DNA of 10,466 nucleotides, taken from NCBI GenBank assembly GCA_018333845.1, contig JAGXSK010000333.1:1-10466 (forward strand), written 5' to 3'. This document shows, in pieces, positions 1-7,292 of the stretch. Origin of the DNA: Clostridia bacterium. Lineage in GTDB: Bacteria > Bacillota > DSM-16504 > Desulfitibacterales > Desulfitibacteraceae. Position 1 is the stretch's first letter, and every line of letters begins with the position of its first letter. Both the position numbers and the translations under genes were made by a program. Under the pieces are notes generated by a model. That model searched no databases, was not told the DNA's origin, and worked only from the letters and a program-made list of their open reading frames with translations.

Positions 1-786
1 TACAGGTTCATTTAATGCCTCCTTAATTTCTTTAGCTGTTATATCAATGGTCTTTGGCAGACCTGCCACTAAATCCCTGCCCCTTACAGGTACTACCATG
101 TTAATCCGTTCCTCACCCTCATGTGGCGGAAAATATGCTGCTCCAACTTGTATTTTTAATTCTTCTGCTGTTCTTTCGCCAATCATAAGGTTATAGTTTC
201 TTTTAATATGCTGAACAATTGCTTCATCCATTTCATCTCCACCAATACGGATGGACCTGGATGTTACTATGCCACCTAATGATATAATAGCTACTTCAGT
301 AGTTCCTCCACCAATATCCACAATCATATTCCCTGTTGGCTCATGAACTGGAAGTCCAGCTCCAATGGCTGCAGCCATTGGCTCCTCTATCAAGTAAACC
401 TCCTTGGCTCCTGCCTGCATTGCAGCCTCCCTTACTGCCCTTTCTTCAACAGCAGTAATACCTGAAGGAATACAAACTACCACTCTTGGTCTTACAATGG
501 TGCTTCTGCCCTTTTTGTTTAGTGCCTTGTTGATAAAATAGCGAAGCATGGCTGATGTTATGTCAAAATCTGCAATAACACCATCCTTCATTGGTCTAAT
601 GGCAACAATGTTTCCTGGTGTCCTGCCTATCATCTTCTTGGCTTCTTCACCCACTGCTAAAACTGCTCCTGTCTCTCTTTGAATTGCTACAACAGAAGGC
701 TCTGTGGAAATAATGCCTTTTCCGCGTAAATGAACAAGTGTATTAGCTGTACCCAGGTCTATTCCTAGATCTTTTGCAAAAAACAT
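1..786 (-). CDS. mreB: Rod shape-determining protein MreB (partial, C-terminus beyond window)
   Basis: This gene encodes the bacterial actin homologue MreB, an ATP-binding protein that polymerises under the membrane and guides peptidoglycan synthesis along the cell length. The first 262 residues are present; the family is about 330-345 residues, so roughly 80 C-terminal residues lie outside the window. Visible actin-fold motifs are the phosphate-1 loop DLGIDLGTANT near residues 6-16, the stretch IRPMKDGVIADFD, the connecting region LIEEPMAAAIGAG, and the phosphate-2 loop IVDIGGGTTEVA. There is no signal peptide, as expected for a cytoplasmic filament protein. The ATG at 786-784 is preceded by AGGAG at a 9-nt spacing. 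It follows maf and radC, the usual order ahead of mreC/mreD, but a strong promoter in the gap to radC suggests it is also transcribed independently. Identification is very secure. Confidence 0.97.
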   Translation of the reverse strand, partial: MFFAKDLGIDLGTANTLVHLRGKGIISTEPSVVAIQRETGAVLAVGEEAKKMIGRTPGNIVAIRPMKDGVIADFDITSAMLRYFINKALNKKGRSTIVRPRVVVCIPSGITAVEERAVREAAMQAGAKEVYLIEEPMAAAIGAGLPVHEPTGNMIVDIGGGTTEVAIISLGGIVTSRSIRIGGDEMDEAIVQHIKRNYNLMIGERTAEELKIQVGAAYFPPHEGEERINMVVPVRGRDLVAGLPKTIDITAKEIKEALNEPV

Positions 787-835
787 GTATGTTTACTCCT
801 CTCCAAGTTAGGATCTCTATATTTCGCTACAGACA

Positions 836-865
836 ATTATAGTATAGCATTAAATCTACTATCAA
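836..865 (-). promoter_or_regulatory. Sigma-A-type promoter for mreB
   Basis: On the minus strand a TTGATA -35 hexamer (865-860) is separated by 18 nt from a perfect TATAAT -10 hexamer (841-836). Transcription would start near 829 and give a leader of about 43 nt before the mreB ATG. It lies in the 95-bp gap after radC, where I see no terminator, so mreB can probably be transcribed both from here and by readthrough from maf-radC. Inferred from sequence match only. Confidence 0.7.
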
Positions 866-881
866 GGGGTAAGATTTGGGA

Positions 882-1571
882 CTAAATTATGGCTAATTCC
901 TTTAAACTCTTATACCTGTTTGCTCCAATAATTATATGGTCAAGAACTTCTATTCCCATTATTTCCCCTGCCTTTACAAGCCTGTTGGTCACCTGTATAT
1001 CTTCTCTGCTGGGTTCAGGATCACCACTTGGATGATTATGGACCAGTATTACCGAAGCCGCACTTTTTTCAAGGGCTTTTTTAAAAACCTCTCTAGGATG
1101 AACAATAGAGCTATTTAAGCTTCCAATAGAAACTTCATCTATTCCAATAACATGGTTTTTAGTACTTAGGCTAATTACCCGAAAATGCTCCTTATCTAGA
1201 AACTGCATTTCCATGACCAAATCAACCACATCTGATGGATTAGTAATTTTAGGCTTAGCCATGTTTGCTTCCTTGTATATCCTGTGTCCAAGCTCAATTG
1301 CTGCTTTTATCTGGGCACTCTTTGCCAAGCCTATCCCCTCAAAACTGCTAAGTTCTTCTATGGATATATTAGCTAGTTCCTTTAAACTACCACAATGATG
1401 CAAAATCCTGTTAGCCATATCAATAGCTGTTTCTTTTCTATTTCCTGTCCTTAAAAGGATTGCCAAGAGTTCACTAGAATTTAATGCTGATGCTCCCTTT
1501 TGCAGTAAACGCTCTCTCGGTCGAATATCCTCGGGCATTTCCTTTACCGTCAGCCGATATTCATCAGTCAC
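882..1571 (-). CDS. radC: RadC family protein (JAB1/MPN+ domain, UPF0758)
   Basis: This is a 229-residue protein of full family length. Residues about 5-95 form the RadC N-terminal region with helix-hairpin-helix character (FEGIGLAKSAQIKAAIELG). Residues about 105-228 are a JAB1/MPN+ metalloprotease-like domain. The JAMM zinc signature is intact: Glu161 in HPREVF, then HNHPSGDPEPSREDI with His178, His180 and Asp191. The historical link to DNA repair is not supported for the family, and its biochemical role is unknown. The start is GTG at 1571-1569, preceded by a GGGGGA ribosome binding site (1586-1581) inside the last codons of maf, with a 9-nt spacing. Only 6 nt separate it from the maf stop, so the two are cotranscribed and perhaps translationally coupled. 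The maf-radC-mreB order is common in Firmicutes. Confidence 0.95.
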   Translation of the reverse strand: MTDEYRLTVKEMPEDIRPRERLLQKGASALNSSELLAILLRTGNRKETAIDMANRILHHCGSLKELANISIEELSSFEGIGLAKSAQIKAAIELGHRIYKEANMAKPKITNPSDVVDLVMEMQFLDKEHFRVISLSTKNHVIGIDEVSIGSLNSSIVHPREVFKKALEKSAASVILVHNHPSGDPEPSREDIQVTNRLVKAGEIMGIEVLDHIIIGANRYKSLKELAII

Positions 1572-1577
1572 TAATGA

Positions 1578-2159
1578 TCATCCCCCAAAAACCTTAATAT
1601 TAAATTCTGGCAGGTAATCTACCAGTTTGGATATAGGCAAACCCACAACGTTAAAATAATCCCCCTGGATTTTTTCAACTAGTACTGCACCATAACCTTG
1701 AATAGCATATGAACCAGCCTTGTCCATGGGCTCACCAGTGGCAATATAATTATCAATAACTTCTTTTGTCAGTTCCTTAAAATGAACTTTAGTAATACAT
1801 TGGTCGAGAACCTGTTTTTTCGTTTCACCCATATCAAGTAATACGATTCCCGTTATCACTTCGTGGGTATCTCCGCTTAGTTTTTCCAACATGATTCTTG
1901 CATCTTCTTTTCCCAAAGGCTTGCCTAGAATATCACCCCTATGAACTACTATTGTATCAGCAGCCAGGATGATTCCCTTTGATACCTTCTCAGCTACCCA
2001 TAATGCCTTCATGTAAGATAATTCCTTTACATATTCTATTGGATCATTTATAGATATGTTTTCATCAACCTCACTAGGAAAAACCTCAAAGCTTACTCCT
2101 ATTTGTTTGAGCAGCTCCCGTCTTCTTGGTGAAGCTGAAGCTAATACTAATTTCGCCAT
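1578..2159 (-). CDS. maf: Maf family nucleoside triphosphate pyrophosphatase
   Basis: Maf proteins hydrolyse non-canonical or selected nucleoside triphosphates to the monophosphate and pyrophosphate, and their overproduction blocks septum formation in Bacillus. The 193-residue protein is full length. The signature LASASPRRRELL lies at residues 6-17, and the ADT motif with the probable catalytic Asp68 at 67-69. GKPLG is at 79-83, GEPMDKAGSYAIQG at 142-155 and GDYFNVVGLP at 166-175. The EPxDKAGxYxIQG pattern resembles the dTTP/UTP-acting YhdE subgroup more than the YceF subgroup, but that assignment is inference. The ATG at 2159-2157 has GGTGA about 6 nt upstream. The gene is separated from rex by a palindromic terminator-like element, so maf probably starts a maf-radC transcript. 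Confidence 0.95.
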   Translation of the reverse strand: MAKLVLASASPRRRELLKQIGVSFEVFPSEVDENISINDPIEYVKELSYMKALWVAEKVSKGIILAADTIVVHRGDILGKPLGKEDARIMLEKLSGDTHEVITGIVLLDMGETKKQVLDQCITKVHFKELTKEVIDNYIATGEPMDKAGSYAIQGYGAVLVEKIQGDYFNVVGLPISKLVDYLPEFNIKVFGG

Positions 2160-2177
2160 AAAATGTCACCATCCTGC

Positions 2178-2206
2178 ATTATATTTTAAAAAAATGGTTA
2201 TGAAAG
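2178..2206 (-). promoter_or_regulatory. Possible promoter for maf-radC
   Basis: A perfect TATAAT lies at 2183-2178 on the minus strand, 18 nt before the maf ATG, after an AT-rich stretch. There is no good -35 hexamer at normal spacing (CTTTCA or TTTCAT are the nearest). The resulting leader would be only about 11 nt, just enough for the GGTGA ribosome binding site. It is attractive because the palindrome upstream should end the rex transcript, so maf needs its own promoter. Weak support. Confidence 0.35.
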
Positions 2207-2222
2207 CAATTGGAATTAGAAT

Positions 2223-2262
2223 AAAAAATAAGACAAAAGAACCGTCCCCTTGTCTTATTTTT
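2223..2262 (-). terminator. 13-bp palindrome: terminator after rex, possibly a REP-like mobile repeat
   Basis: AAAAATAAGACAA (2224-2236) and TTGTCTTATTTTT (2250-2262) are perfect inverted repeats around a 13-nt loop, AAGAACCGTCCCC. On the minus strand the hairpin begins 7 nt after the rex stop codon and ends in a T tract, so it should act as an intrinsic terminator for valS-folC-rex. The A and T tracts on both sides would let it work in either direction. The loop and inner arm read GGGGACGGTTCTTTTGTC on the minus strand, which resembles a dispersed palindromic repeat I recall from Clostridia genomes. The terminator role is well supported; the repeat identity is from memory and unverified. Confidence 0.75.
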
Positions 2263-2269
2263 ACTTCTT

Positions 2270-2917
2270 TTATCTTTTCTGATTAATAATTTTCTGATTA
2301 GTAATATTAAAGGTTAGTATTTCCAGGTTAACTGACAAATCCACAGTTCTCACTATAACACCCCTTGGGATAGAAAGAACCTTAGGTGCAAAATTTAAAA
2401 GAGTAGTTACGTTATTTTCAATAAGCAAGTTTGCAACATCTTGTGCATATTCACTAGGCACTGTAATAATACCCATCTTAACCTGGTTTTTCTTTATTGT
2501 GTTGGGTAAAGCTTCCATGGGCATGATCTCCAGGTCATTCACTTTGGAACCGATCTTTTTGGGATCATTGTCAAAAATCCCTACTATATCAAAGCCCCTT
2601 TCTTTGAAACCATCATAGATACATAGTGCTGTACCCAGGTTGCCCGATCCTACCAGGACAACCTTCCATCGCTTGTTAAGTCCCAGGATTTTTAGAATAT
2701 TATTATGCAAATCTTTTACGTTATAACCCACACCCCTTGTGCCAAACTCCCCAAAATAGGCCAGATCCTTTCTAACCTGAGCTGGACTAACCCCAACTCC
2801 CTGAGCAATATCACCTGAGGAAATAGTAATAATACCCTTTTTGTCAATTTGAAATAAAAACCGAGAATAAACTGACAATCTACTTACTGTTGCTTCTGGT
2901 ATTTTTAAAGCTTTCAT
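2270..2917 (-). CDS. rex: Redox-sensing transcriptional repressor Rex
   Basis: Rex is a dimeric repressor that senses the NADH/NAD+ ratio. It leaves its operators when NADH binds, derepressing fermentation and respiration genes. The 215-residue protein is of normal length. Residues about 1-80 form the winged-helix DNA-binding domain, with the family signature RKDLAYFGEFGTRGVGY at 49-65. A Rossmann NAD(H)-binding domain follows, with VGSGNLG at 89-95 and the acidic strand end FDNDPKKIG. The ATG at 2917-2915 has a G-rich AAAGGGGGG element about 12 nt upstream. It is 57 nt downstream of folC with no clear promoter in the gap, so it probably belongs to the valS-folC transcript. The last codons contain an in-frame 15-bp tandem duplication. 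I saw no convincing Rex operator (TTGTGAA-N4-TTCACAA type) in the window. Confidence 0.96.
   Translation of the reverse strand: MKALKIPEATVSRLSVYSRFLFQIDKKGIITISSGDIAQGVGVSPAQVRKDLAYFGEFGTRGVGYNVKDLHNNILKILGLNKRWKVVLVGSGNLGTALCIYDGFKERGFDIVGIFDNDPKKIGSKVNDLEIMPMEALPNTIKKNQVKMGIITVPSEYAQDVANLLIENNVTTLLNFAPKVLSIPRGVIVRTVDLSVNLEILTFNITNQKIINQKR
2275..2304. repeat. 15-bp tandem duplication in the rex 3' end
   Basis: TTTTCTGATTAATAA (2275-2289) is immediately followed by TTTTCTGATTAGTAA (2290-2304), identical except for one base. It is in frame and gives the repeated Asn-Gln-Lys segments at the extreme C-terminus of Rex (TNQKIINQKR). It probably arose by replication slippage and should be tolerated because it extends only the tail of the protein. 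Confidence 0.85.
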
Positions 2918-2974
2918 GCGGCCAATATGCCCCCCTTTTTACAGCCATTCTATTTGTACCATCTGTCACATTTA

Positions 2975-4312
2975 TTATATCAGATGCTGTGCACAAAAGT
3001 ACAAGTTTTTATTTTCTTGCAACCACTTTCTAGCCTCACTAACCATATAAAAAGATCCTGTAACAATAATCATTTCCTCTTGAGTTGAGTGGATGCTCCT
3101 TAACGCCAATTCTAGTGCATCTCCTATATTGGGTTCCAATAAAACCTCGGGGCAATACTTTTCTGCCAATACCATCAATTGTTCCCAGTTTCCAGCCCGT
3201 GGACTTAAAGGCTTTGTTACCACTATTCTCTCTGCTAAAGGCGCTATTATTTCAACTGCCTTTTCTCTTTCCTTGTCAGCAAGCATTCCTATTACCAGGG
3301 TTAACTTATATTCTGGAAAAATACTCTTTACAGCTTCCTTTAAGGTAATTATTCCATCCACATTGTGAGCTACATCTATTATTATCAGCGGATCCTGCCT
3401 AAATATTTCCAGGCGTGCATTCCAAACAACCTTTTGTAAGCCTGCAAATATTGTGGCTTTGGTAATTTTGGAATATCCCATCTCCTGCAGCAGTTCTGAT
3501 GCACTTACAGCTAAAGCAAGGTTTTTACCCTGATGCTCTCCAAGCAAGGGCAGGTTAATTCTTTCATAGCTATCCTTTAATCCCGTGACAGAAAAAATGG
3601 AGCCATTTTTGCCTAGAGCATCTGTCTGGTAATTAAAATCCCTGCCAAGTATATACAATGGGCTGTCACATAGTTTACTTCTTTTTTCAATAGCTTCCAG
3701 GGCCTCTGGTTTGTCCGAACCAGTAATAATGGGTCTGTTTTTTTTAATAATTCCTGACTTTACCGTGGCAATTTCTTTAATTGTATCACCAAGATAATCC
3801 ATATGATCCATTGCCACATTTGTAATAATTGACAATAATGGGTTATCTATGATATTTGTAGAATCTATTTCACCACCTAAACCTACCTCTAACACTAGTA
3901 TGTCCACATTTTCCTGGTAAAAATACTGAAATGCCATGGCAGTATTTACTTCAAACTCTGTTGGATGTTCACAACCTTCTTCAACCATTTTTTCCAGGAG
4001 AGGCTTTATCATGACAATTAAGGCAGCTACCTGATGGTGACTTATCATTTCACCATTTATCCTAAACCTTTCCCTGTATGAGTGGATATGTGGCGAGGTG
4101 AACAAGCCCACCTTGTATCCACTTTCAGCAAGAACTGCACTTAACATGGAAGCCGTAGACCCTTTACCATTTGTACCACCTATATGGACAACCTTTAAGT
4201 TCTTATGAGGGTCTCCAAGGAGCTCCATGAGTTTTTTAATCCGATCAAGTCCAAAATTCATGCCAAATGTCGTTAAATTTCTCAAATAGTCAAGGGCTTC
4301 CTGATAATTCAT
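2975..4312 (-). CDS. folC: Bifunctional folylpolyglutamate synthase / dihydrofolate synthase
   Basis: FolC is an ATP-dependent Mur-ligase-family enzyme that adds glutamate to dihydropteroate and then to folates, keeping them in the cytoplasm. The 445-residue protein is full length. The N-terminal family signature FGLDRIKKLMELLGDP is near residues 20-35, the P-loop GGTNGKGST at 45-53, FTSPHIHSYRERFRING at 71-87 and LEVGLGGEIDSTN at 141-153. The usual form of the last motif is LEVGLGGRLDATN, so the Arg-Leu to Glu-Ile change is a small departure. The C-terminal Mur ligase domain begins near WNARLEIF, with DVAHN as the next recognisable motif. The ATG at 4312-4310 follows valS by 16 nt, and its AGGAGAG ribosome binding site overlaps the valS TAG stop. 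valS-folC is a classic conserved pair in Firmicutes, so folC is expected to follow T-box control of valS. Confidence 0.96.
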   Translation of the reverse strand: MNYQEALDYLRNLTTFGMNFGLDRIKKLMELLGDPHKNLKVVHIGGTNGKGSTASMLSAVLAESGYKVGLFTSPHIHSYRERFRINGEMISHHQVAALIVMIKPLLEKMVEEGCEHPTEFEVNTAMAFQYFYQENVDILVLEVGLGGEIDSTNIIDNPLLSIITNVAMDHMDYLGDTIKEIATVKSGIIKKNRPIITGSDKPEALEAIEKRSKLCDSPLYILGRDFNYQTDALGKNGSIFSVTGLKDSYERINLPLLGEHQGKNLALAVSASELLQEMGYSKITKATIFAGLQKVVWNARLEIFRQDPLIIIDVAHNVDGIITLKEAVKSIFPEYKLTLVIGMLADKEREKAVEIIAPLAERIVVTKPLSPRAGNWEQLMVLAEKYCPEVLLEPNIGDALELALRSIHSTQEEMIIVTGSFYMVSEARKWLQENKNLYFCAQHLI

Positions 4313-4328
4313 CTTTTATCAAACTCTC

Positions 4329-6974
4329 CTATCCACGCTGAAATATTGCCAGTCTTTCTTTAAGACCTTGATATTTTGCTGTAAGTTCCTTTTCCTTATC
4401 TCTTTCCTTATTTATTACCTCATCTGGAGCCTTGCTCAGGAATTCCTCGTTGCCAAGCTTTTTAGTAACCCTTTCCAGATCCTTGCTGATATTCGCCATT
4501 TCCTTTTCCAGGCGTTTTATCTCCACATCTATATCAATTAAACCTTCCAGGGGCACATATACTTCCACTCCATAGGCAACAACTGCAGCAGCTTTCTGGG
4601 GCTTTTCTTCTGCATTATCCATGATGGTTATTGGAGCAGCCCCTGCAAGGGTTTCAATATATGACAGGTTGTCTTCAAGGGCAGCCCTGACCTCAGGAGA
4701 TTTAATTAGTATCACAGCTTCTGCCTTTTTGCCAGGGGGTACATTCATCTCATAGCGTATATTTCTAATCCCCCTGATAATTTCCATTAACAGCTGCATT
4801 TTTGCAACATCTGACTTATCCTTAACGTCCCTGGTCTCTGGCCAGGCTGACAGCATGATACTACCCTCCTTGCCGGGCAGGTGATTCCAGATTTCTTCTG
4901 TAATAAAGGGCATAAAGGGGTGCAGCAGCTGTATTGCACCAGACAGGGTTTTATTTAAAACCTCCTGGGCAGTTTTTTTACTTTCAATGCTAACTTTTCC
5001 AAATAATCTGGGCTTGACTATTTCTATATACCAATCACATAGTTCATTCCAGATAAACTCGTAAATATTCCTGCCAGCTTCCCCTAATTCATATTTCTCC
5101 ATGGACTCGGTTACCCTATTTACTATTTCCTGGTAACGAGTTAGAATCCATCTGTCTGCAAGGGTGTAGTTGCTGCTGTCAACGGTCTGTTTTGGGTCAT
5201 ATTCTTCCAGGTTCATCAGGGCAAATCTAGAAGCATTCCAGATCTTATTAGCGAAATTTCTTGCCCCCTCTAGTCTTTCAAAATGAAATCTTAAATCATT
5301 TCCAGGAGTGTTTCCAGTTATAAGCATAAATCTGAGGGTGTCTGCACCATACTTGTCTATAACCTCTATTGGGTCAACTCCATTGCCCAGGCTCTTGCTC
5401 ATCTTTCTGCCTTGACTGTCCAGTACTAGACCATGTATAAAAACATCACCAAAGGGTACCTCCTCCATGAACTCAATTCCCATAAACAGCATCCTGGCCA
5501 CCCAAAAGAAAATAATGTCTCTTCCAGTAACCAGTACACTTGTGGGATAGAAATGCTTTAAATCCTCACTGGCTTCAGGCCATCCTAGTGTTGAAAAGGG
5601 CCATAAGGCTGAACTAAACCACGTATCCAGCACATCTGGATCCTGGGTTAGACTTCCGCCACAATCACCACAGCTTACAGGCTCTGTGCGGCTGCATATT
5701 TCCTTGCCGCAGTCATCACAGTACCACACTGGAATTCTATGTCCCCACCAAAGCTGCCTTGAGATACACCAGTCACGAATATTCTCCAGCCATCCAAGAT
5801 AAATCCTGGTAAACCTCTCAGGTACAAATTTCACCTGGCCAGTTCTGGCAGCTTCCATTGCCGGTTCGGCTAAAGGCTTCATTTTTACAAACCATTGTGG
5901 AGATACCAGGGGCTCTATAACAGTATCACAGCGATAGCACTGACCTACTGCATGCTCATGCTCTTCAATGTTAATTAGATACCCTTTTTTAGCCAGATCT
6001 TCAACTATCTGTTTTCTGCAAGCATATCTATCCATTCCCTTATAGGGGCCTGCTTCCTCAGTCATCAGTGCATCCTTGCCTATGACAACAACATGGGGCA
6101 AGTCATGTCTTAAGGCTACTTCAAAGTCATTTGGGTCATGGGCTGGAGTTATTTTCACAGCACCGGAACCAAATAGAGGGTCTACATAGGTATCAGCAAT
6201 AATTGGAATTTCCCTGTTCATCAGCGGGAGGGTTATATTTTTACCTATATAGGCTTTATAACGTTCATCCTCTGGATGGACTGCTACAGCAGTATCCCCA
6301 AGCATTGTTTCAGGTCTAGTTGTTGCAACCACCATATGCCCACTGCCATCAGCAAAGGGATAGGCAACATGATATATTTTCCCCTGCAAATCCCTATGCT
6401 CAACCTCAATGTCTGAAATTGTAGTCTTGCATTTAGGACACCAGTTTACTATATAGTTCCCCTTGTATACCAGGCCCTTTTCATAAAGACATACAAAGAC
6501 CTCCAGAACTGCCTTTGAGCATCCCTCATCCATTGTAAACCTTTCTCTCTGCCAGTCACAGGAAGCTCCCAATAGTCTTAATTGTCTTGTAATTGTATTT
6601 CCATATTCATGCTTCCAGTTCCATACCCTCTCCAGGAATTTTTCCCTGCCTAACTGGTACTTGTCCAAACCTTCCTTGGAAATATGCTCCTCAACCCTGG
6701 CCTGGGTGGCAATACCTGCATGGTCGGTTCCAGGCAGCCAGAGGGTATTATAACCCTGCATTCTCTTAAATCTTATTAAAATGTCCTGCAGTGTATTATT
6801 GAGAGCATGGCCCAGGTGCAAAGAGCCTGTGACATTTGGAGGGGGCATTACTATACAGTATGGGTTTTTATCTTTTTGGGGTTCCTGATGAAAATTCCCA
6901 CTTTCCTCCCAATGGGTATACCATTTCTCCTCAACCTGTTTAGGATCATATTTAGTATCAAGTGTTTTTTGCAT
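4329..6974 (-). CDS. valS: Valine--tRNA ligase (class I)
   Basis: ValS charges tRNA-Val with valine and edits misacylated threonine. The 881-residue length is normal for bacterial ValRS. The HIGH-type motif HLGH is at residues 53-56 within PPPNVTGSLHLGHAL, and KMSKS is at 524-528. The CP1 editing region shows TTRPETMLGDTAVAVHPEDERY from about 218. Four CxxC pairs (CPKC 179, CYRC 346, CDDC 419, CGDC 435) suggest bound zinc, a pattern seen in many Firmicute ValRS. The anticodon-binding helical domain follows KMSKS. The last 65 or so residues form the charged C-terminal coiled coil (VEIKRLEKEMANISKDLERV) that contacts the tRNA. The ATG at 6974-6972 has an AGGAGG site 8 nt upstream. It is the first gene downstream of a valine T-box leader and is followed by folC. 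Confidence 0.98.
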   Translation of the reverse strand: MQKTLDTKYDPKQVEEKWYTHWEESGNFHQEPQKDKNPYCIVMPPPNVTGSLHLGHALNNTLQDILIRFKRMQGYNTLWLPGTDHAGIATQARVEEHISKEGLDKYQLGREKFLERVWNWKHEYGNTITRQLRLLGASCDWQRERFTMDEGCSKAVLEVFVCLYEKGLVYKGNYIVNWCPKCKTTISDIEVEHRDLQGKIYHVAYPFADGSGHMVVATTRPETMLGDTAVAVHPEDERYKAYIGKNITLPLMNREIPIIADTYVDPLFGSGAVKITPAHDPNDFEVALRHDLPHVVVIGKDALMTEEAGPYKGMDRYACRKQIVEDLAKKGYLINIEEHEHAVGQCYRCDTVIEPLVSPQWFVKMKPLAEPAMEAARTGQVKFVPERFTRIYLGWLENIRDWCISRQLWWGHRIPVWYCDDCGKEICSRTEPVSCGDCGGSLTQDPDVLDTWFSSALWPFSTLGWPEASEDLKHFYPTSVLVTGRDIIFFWVARMLFMGIEFMEEVPFGDVFIHGLVLDSQGRKMSKSLGNGVDPIEVIDKYGADTLRFMLITGNTPGNDLRFHFERLEGARNFANKIWNASRFALMNLEEYDPKQTVDSSNYTLADRWILTRYQEIVNRVTESMEKYELGEAGRNIYEFIWNELCDWYIEIVKPRLFGKVSIESKKTAQEVLNKTLSGAIQLLHPFMPFITEEIWNHLPGKEGSIMLSAWPETRDVKDKSDVAKMQLLMEIIRGIRNIRYEMNVPPGKKAEAVILIKSPEVRAALEDNLSYIETLAGAAPITIMDNAEEKPQKAAAVVAYGVEVYVPLEGLIDIDVEIKRLEKEMANISKDLERVTKKLGNEEFLSKAPDEVINKERDKEKELTAKYQGLKERLAIFQRG

Positions 6975-7043
6975 TAAATCTTCCTCCTATTTTTAAAGCT
7001 CTTTTAAGTAATTCAAGTAAACACCAGGTGTGTCAAGGGTGTC

Positions 7044-7079
7044 AAAAAAAAGCCTTCATCCCCTTTTAAGGACGAAAGC
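7044..7079 (-). terminator. T-box intrinsic terminator upstream of valS
   Basis: On the minus strand GCTTTCGTCCTT (7079-7068) pairs with GGGGATGAAGGC (7063-7052) across an AAAA loop, giving a 12-bp stem with several G-U pairs, followed by eight T residues (7051-7044). The CCTTAA needed for the antiterminator (7071-7066) overlaps the left arm and loop, so the two structures compete. It is also the first terminator downstream of meaB, so meaB transcripts reaching this point would be gated by it too. Confidence 0.9.
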
Positions 7080-7292
7080 TTCTTCGCGGTACCACCTTAA
7101 TTCCATATTAAATGACCCTTGTCCAGCGATAACGGACTGACCCGAAAATACCTGCTGATTTCAGCATTTAGTCTCCAGGGCAACTTCTTTATTGCTAGCT
7201 TCATGGTCTTGCAGCCAGGGGACCAATTCTCTGCAGAAGCATAAAAATAAATACTACTCCCTATCATTGACAAATTTCTACTCTTTATTTAT
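7044..7292 (-). promoter_or_regulatory. T-box leader (tRNA-Val-responsive riboswitch) controlling valS
   Basis: This fills most of the 310-nt gap between meaB and valS. The T-box core AAGGTGGTACCGCG lies at 7098-7085; its TGGT bulge (7094-7091) matches the ACCA end expected of tRNA-Val. Stem I can be folded by eye. AGGG (7262-7259) pairs with CCCT (7180-7177), and TTTATT (7251-7246) with AATAAA (7193-7188). GCTTC (7240-7236) pairs with GAAGC (7202-7198), with AGAGA and a distal loop above. The specifier loop has AGTAGTA on the 5' side and GAA-GTT on the 3' side, placing a valine codon GUU at 7184-7182. A hairpin TGCTGA-AA-TCAGCA sits downstream at about 7167-7154. The antiterminator (TTAAGG/CCTTAA) and terminator are mutually exclusive. 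Uncharged tRNA-Val should permit readthrough into valS-folC. Confidence 0.93.

Noticed and set aside
936..1398. Plus-strand open frames of about 60 codons opposite radC
   Set aside because: They are antisense to a well-supported gene, lack ribosome binding sites and resemble no protein family.
2992..3005. TTTGTGC-like half site near the folC end as a Rex operator
   Set aside because: Only one half of the inverted repeat is present and it lies inside coding sequence, so autoregulation is not supported.
3085..3368. Two overlapping plus-strand open frames of 87 and 91 codons within folC
   Set aside because: They are shadow frames opposite a conserved enzyme, with no start signals and low-complexity composition.
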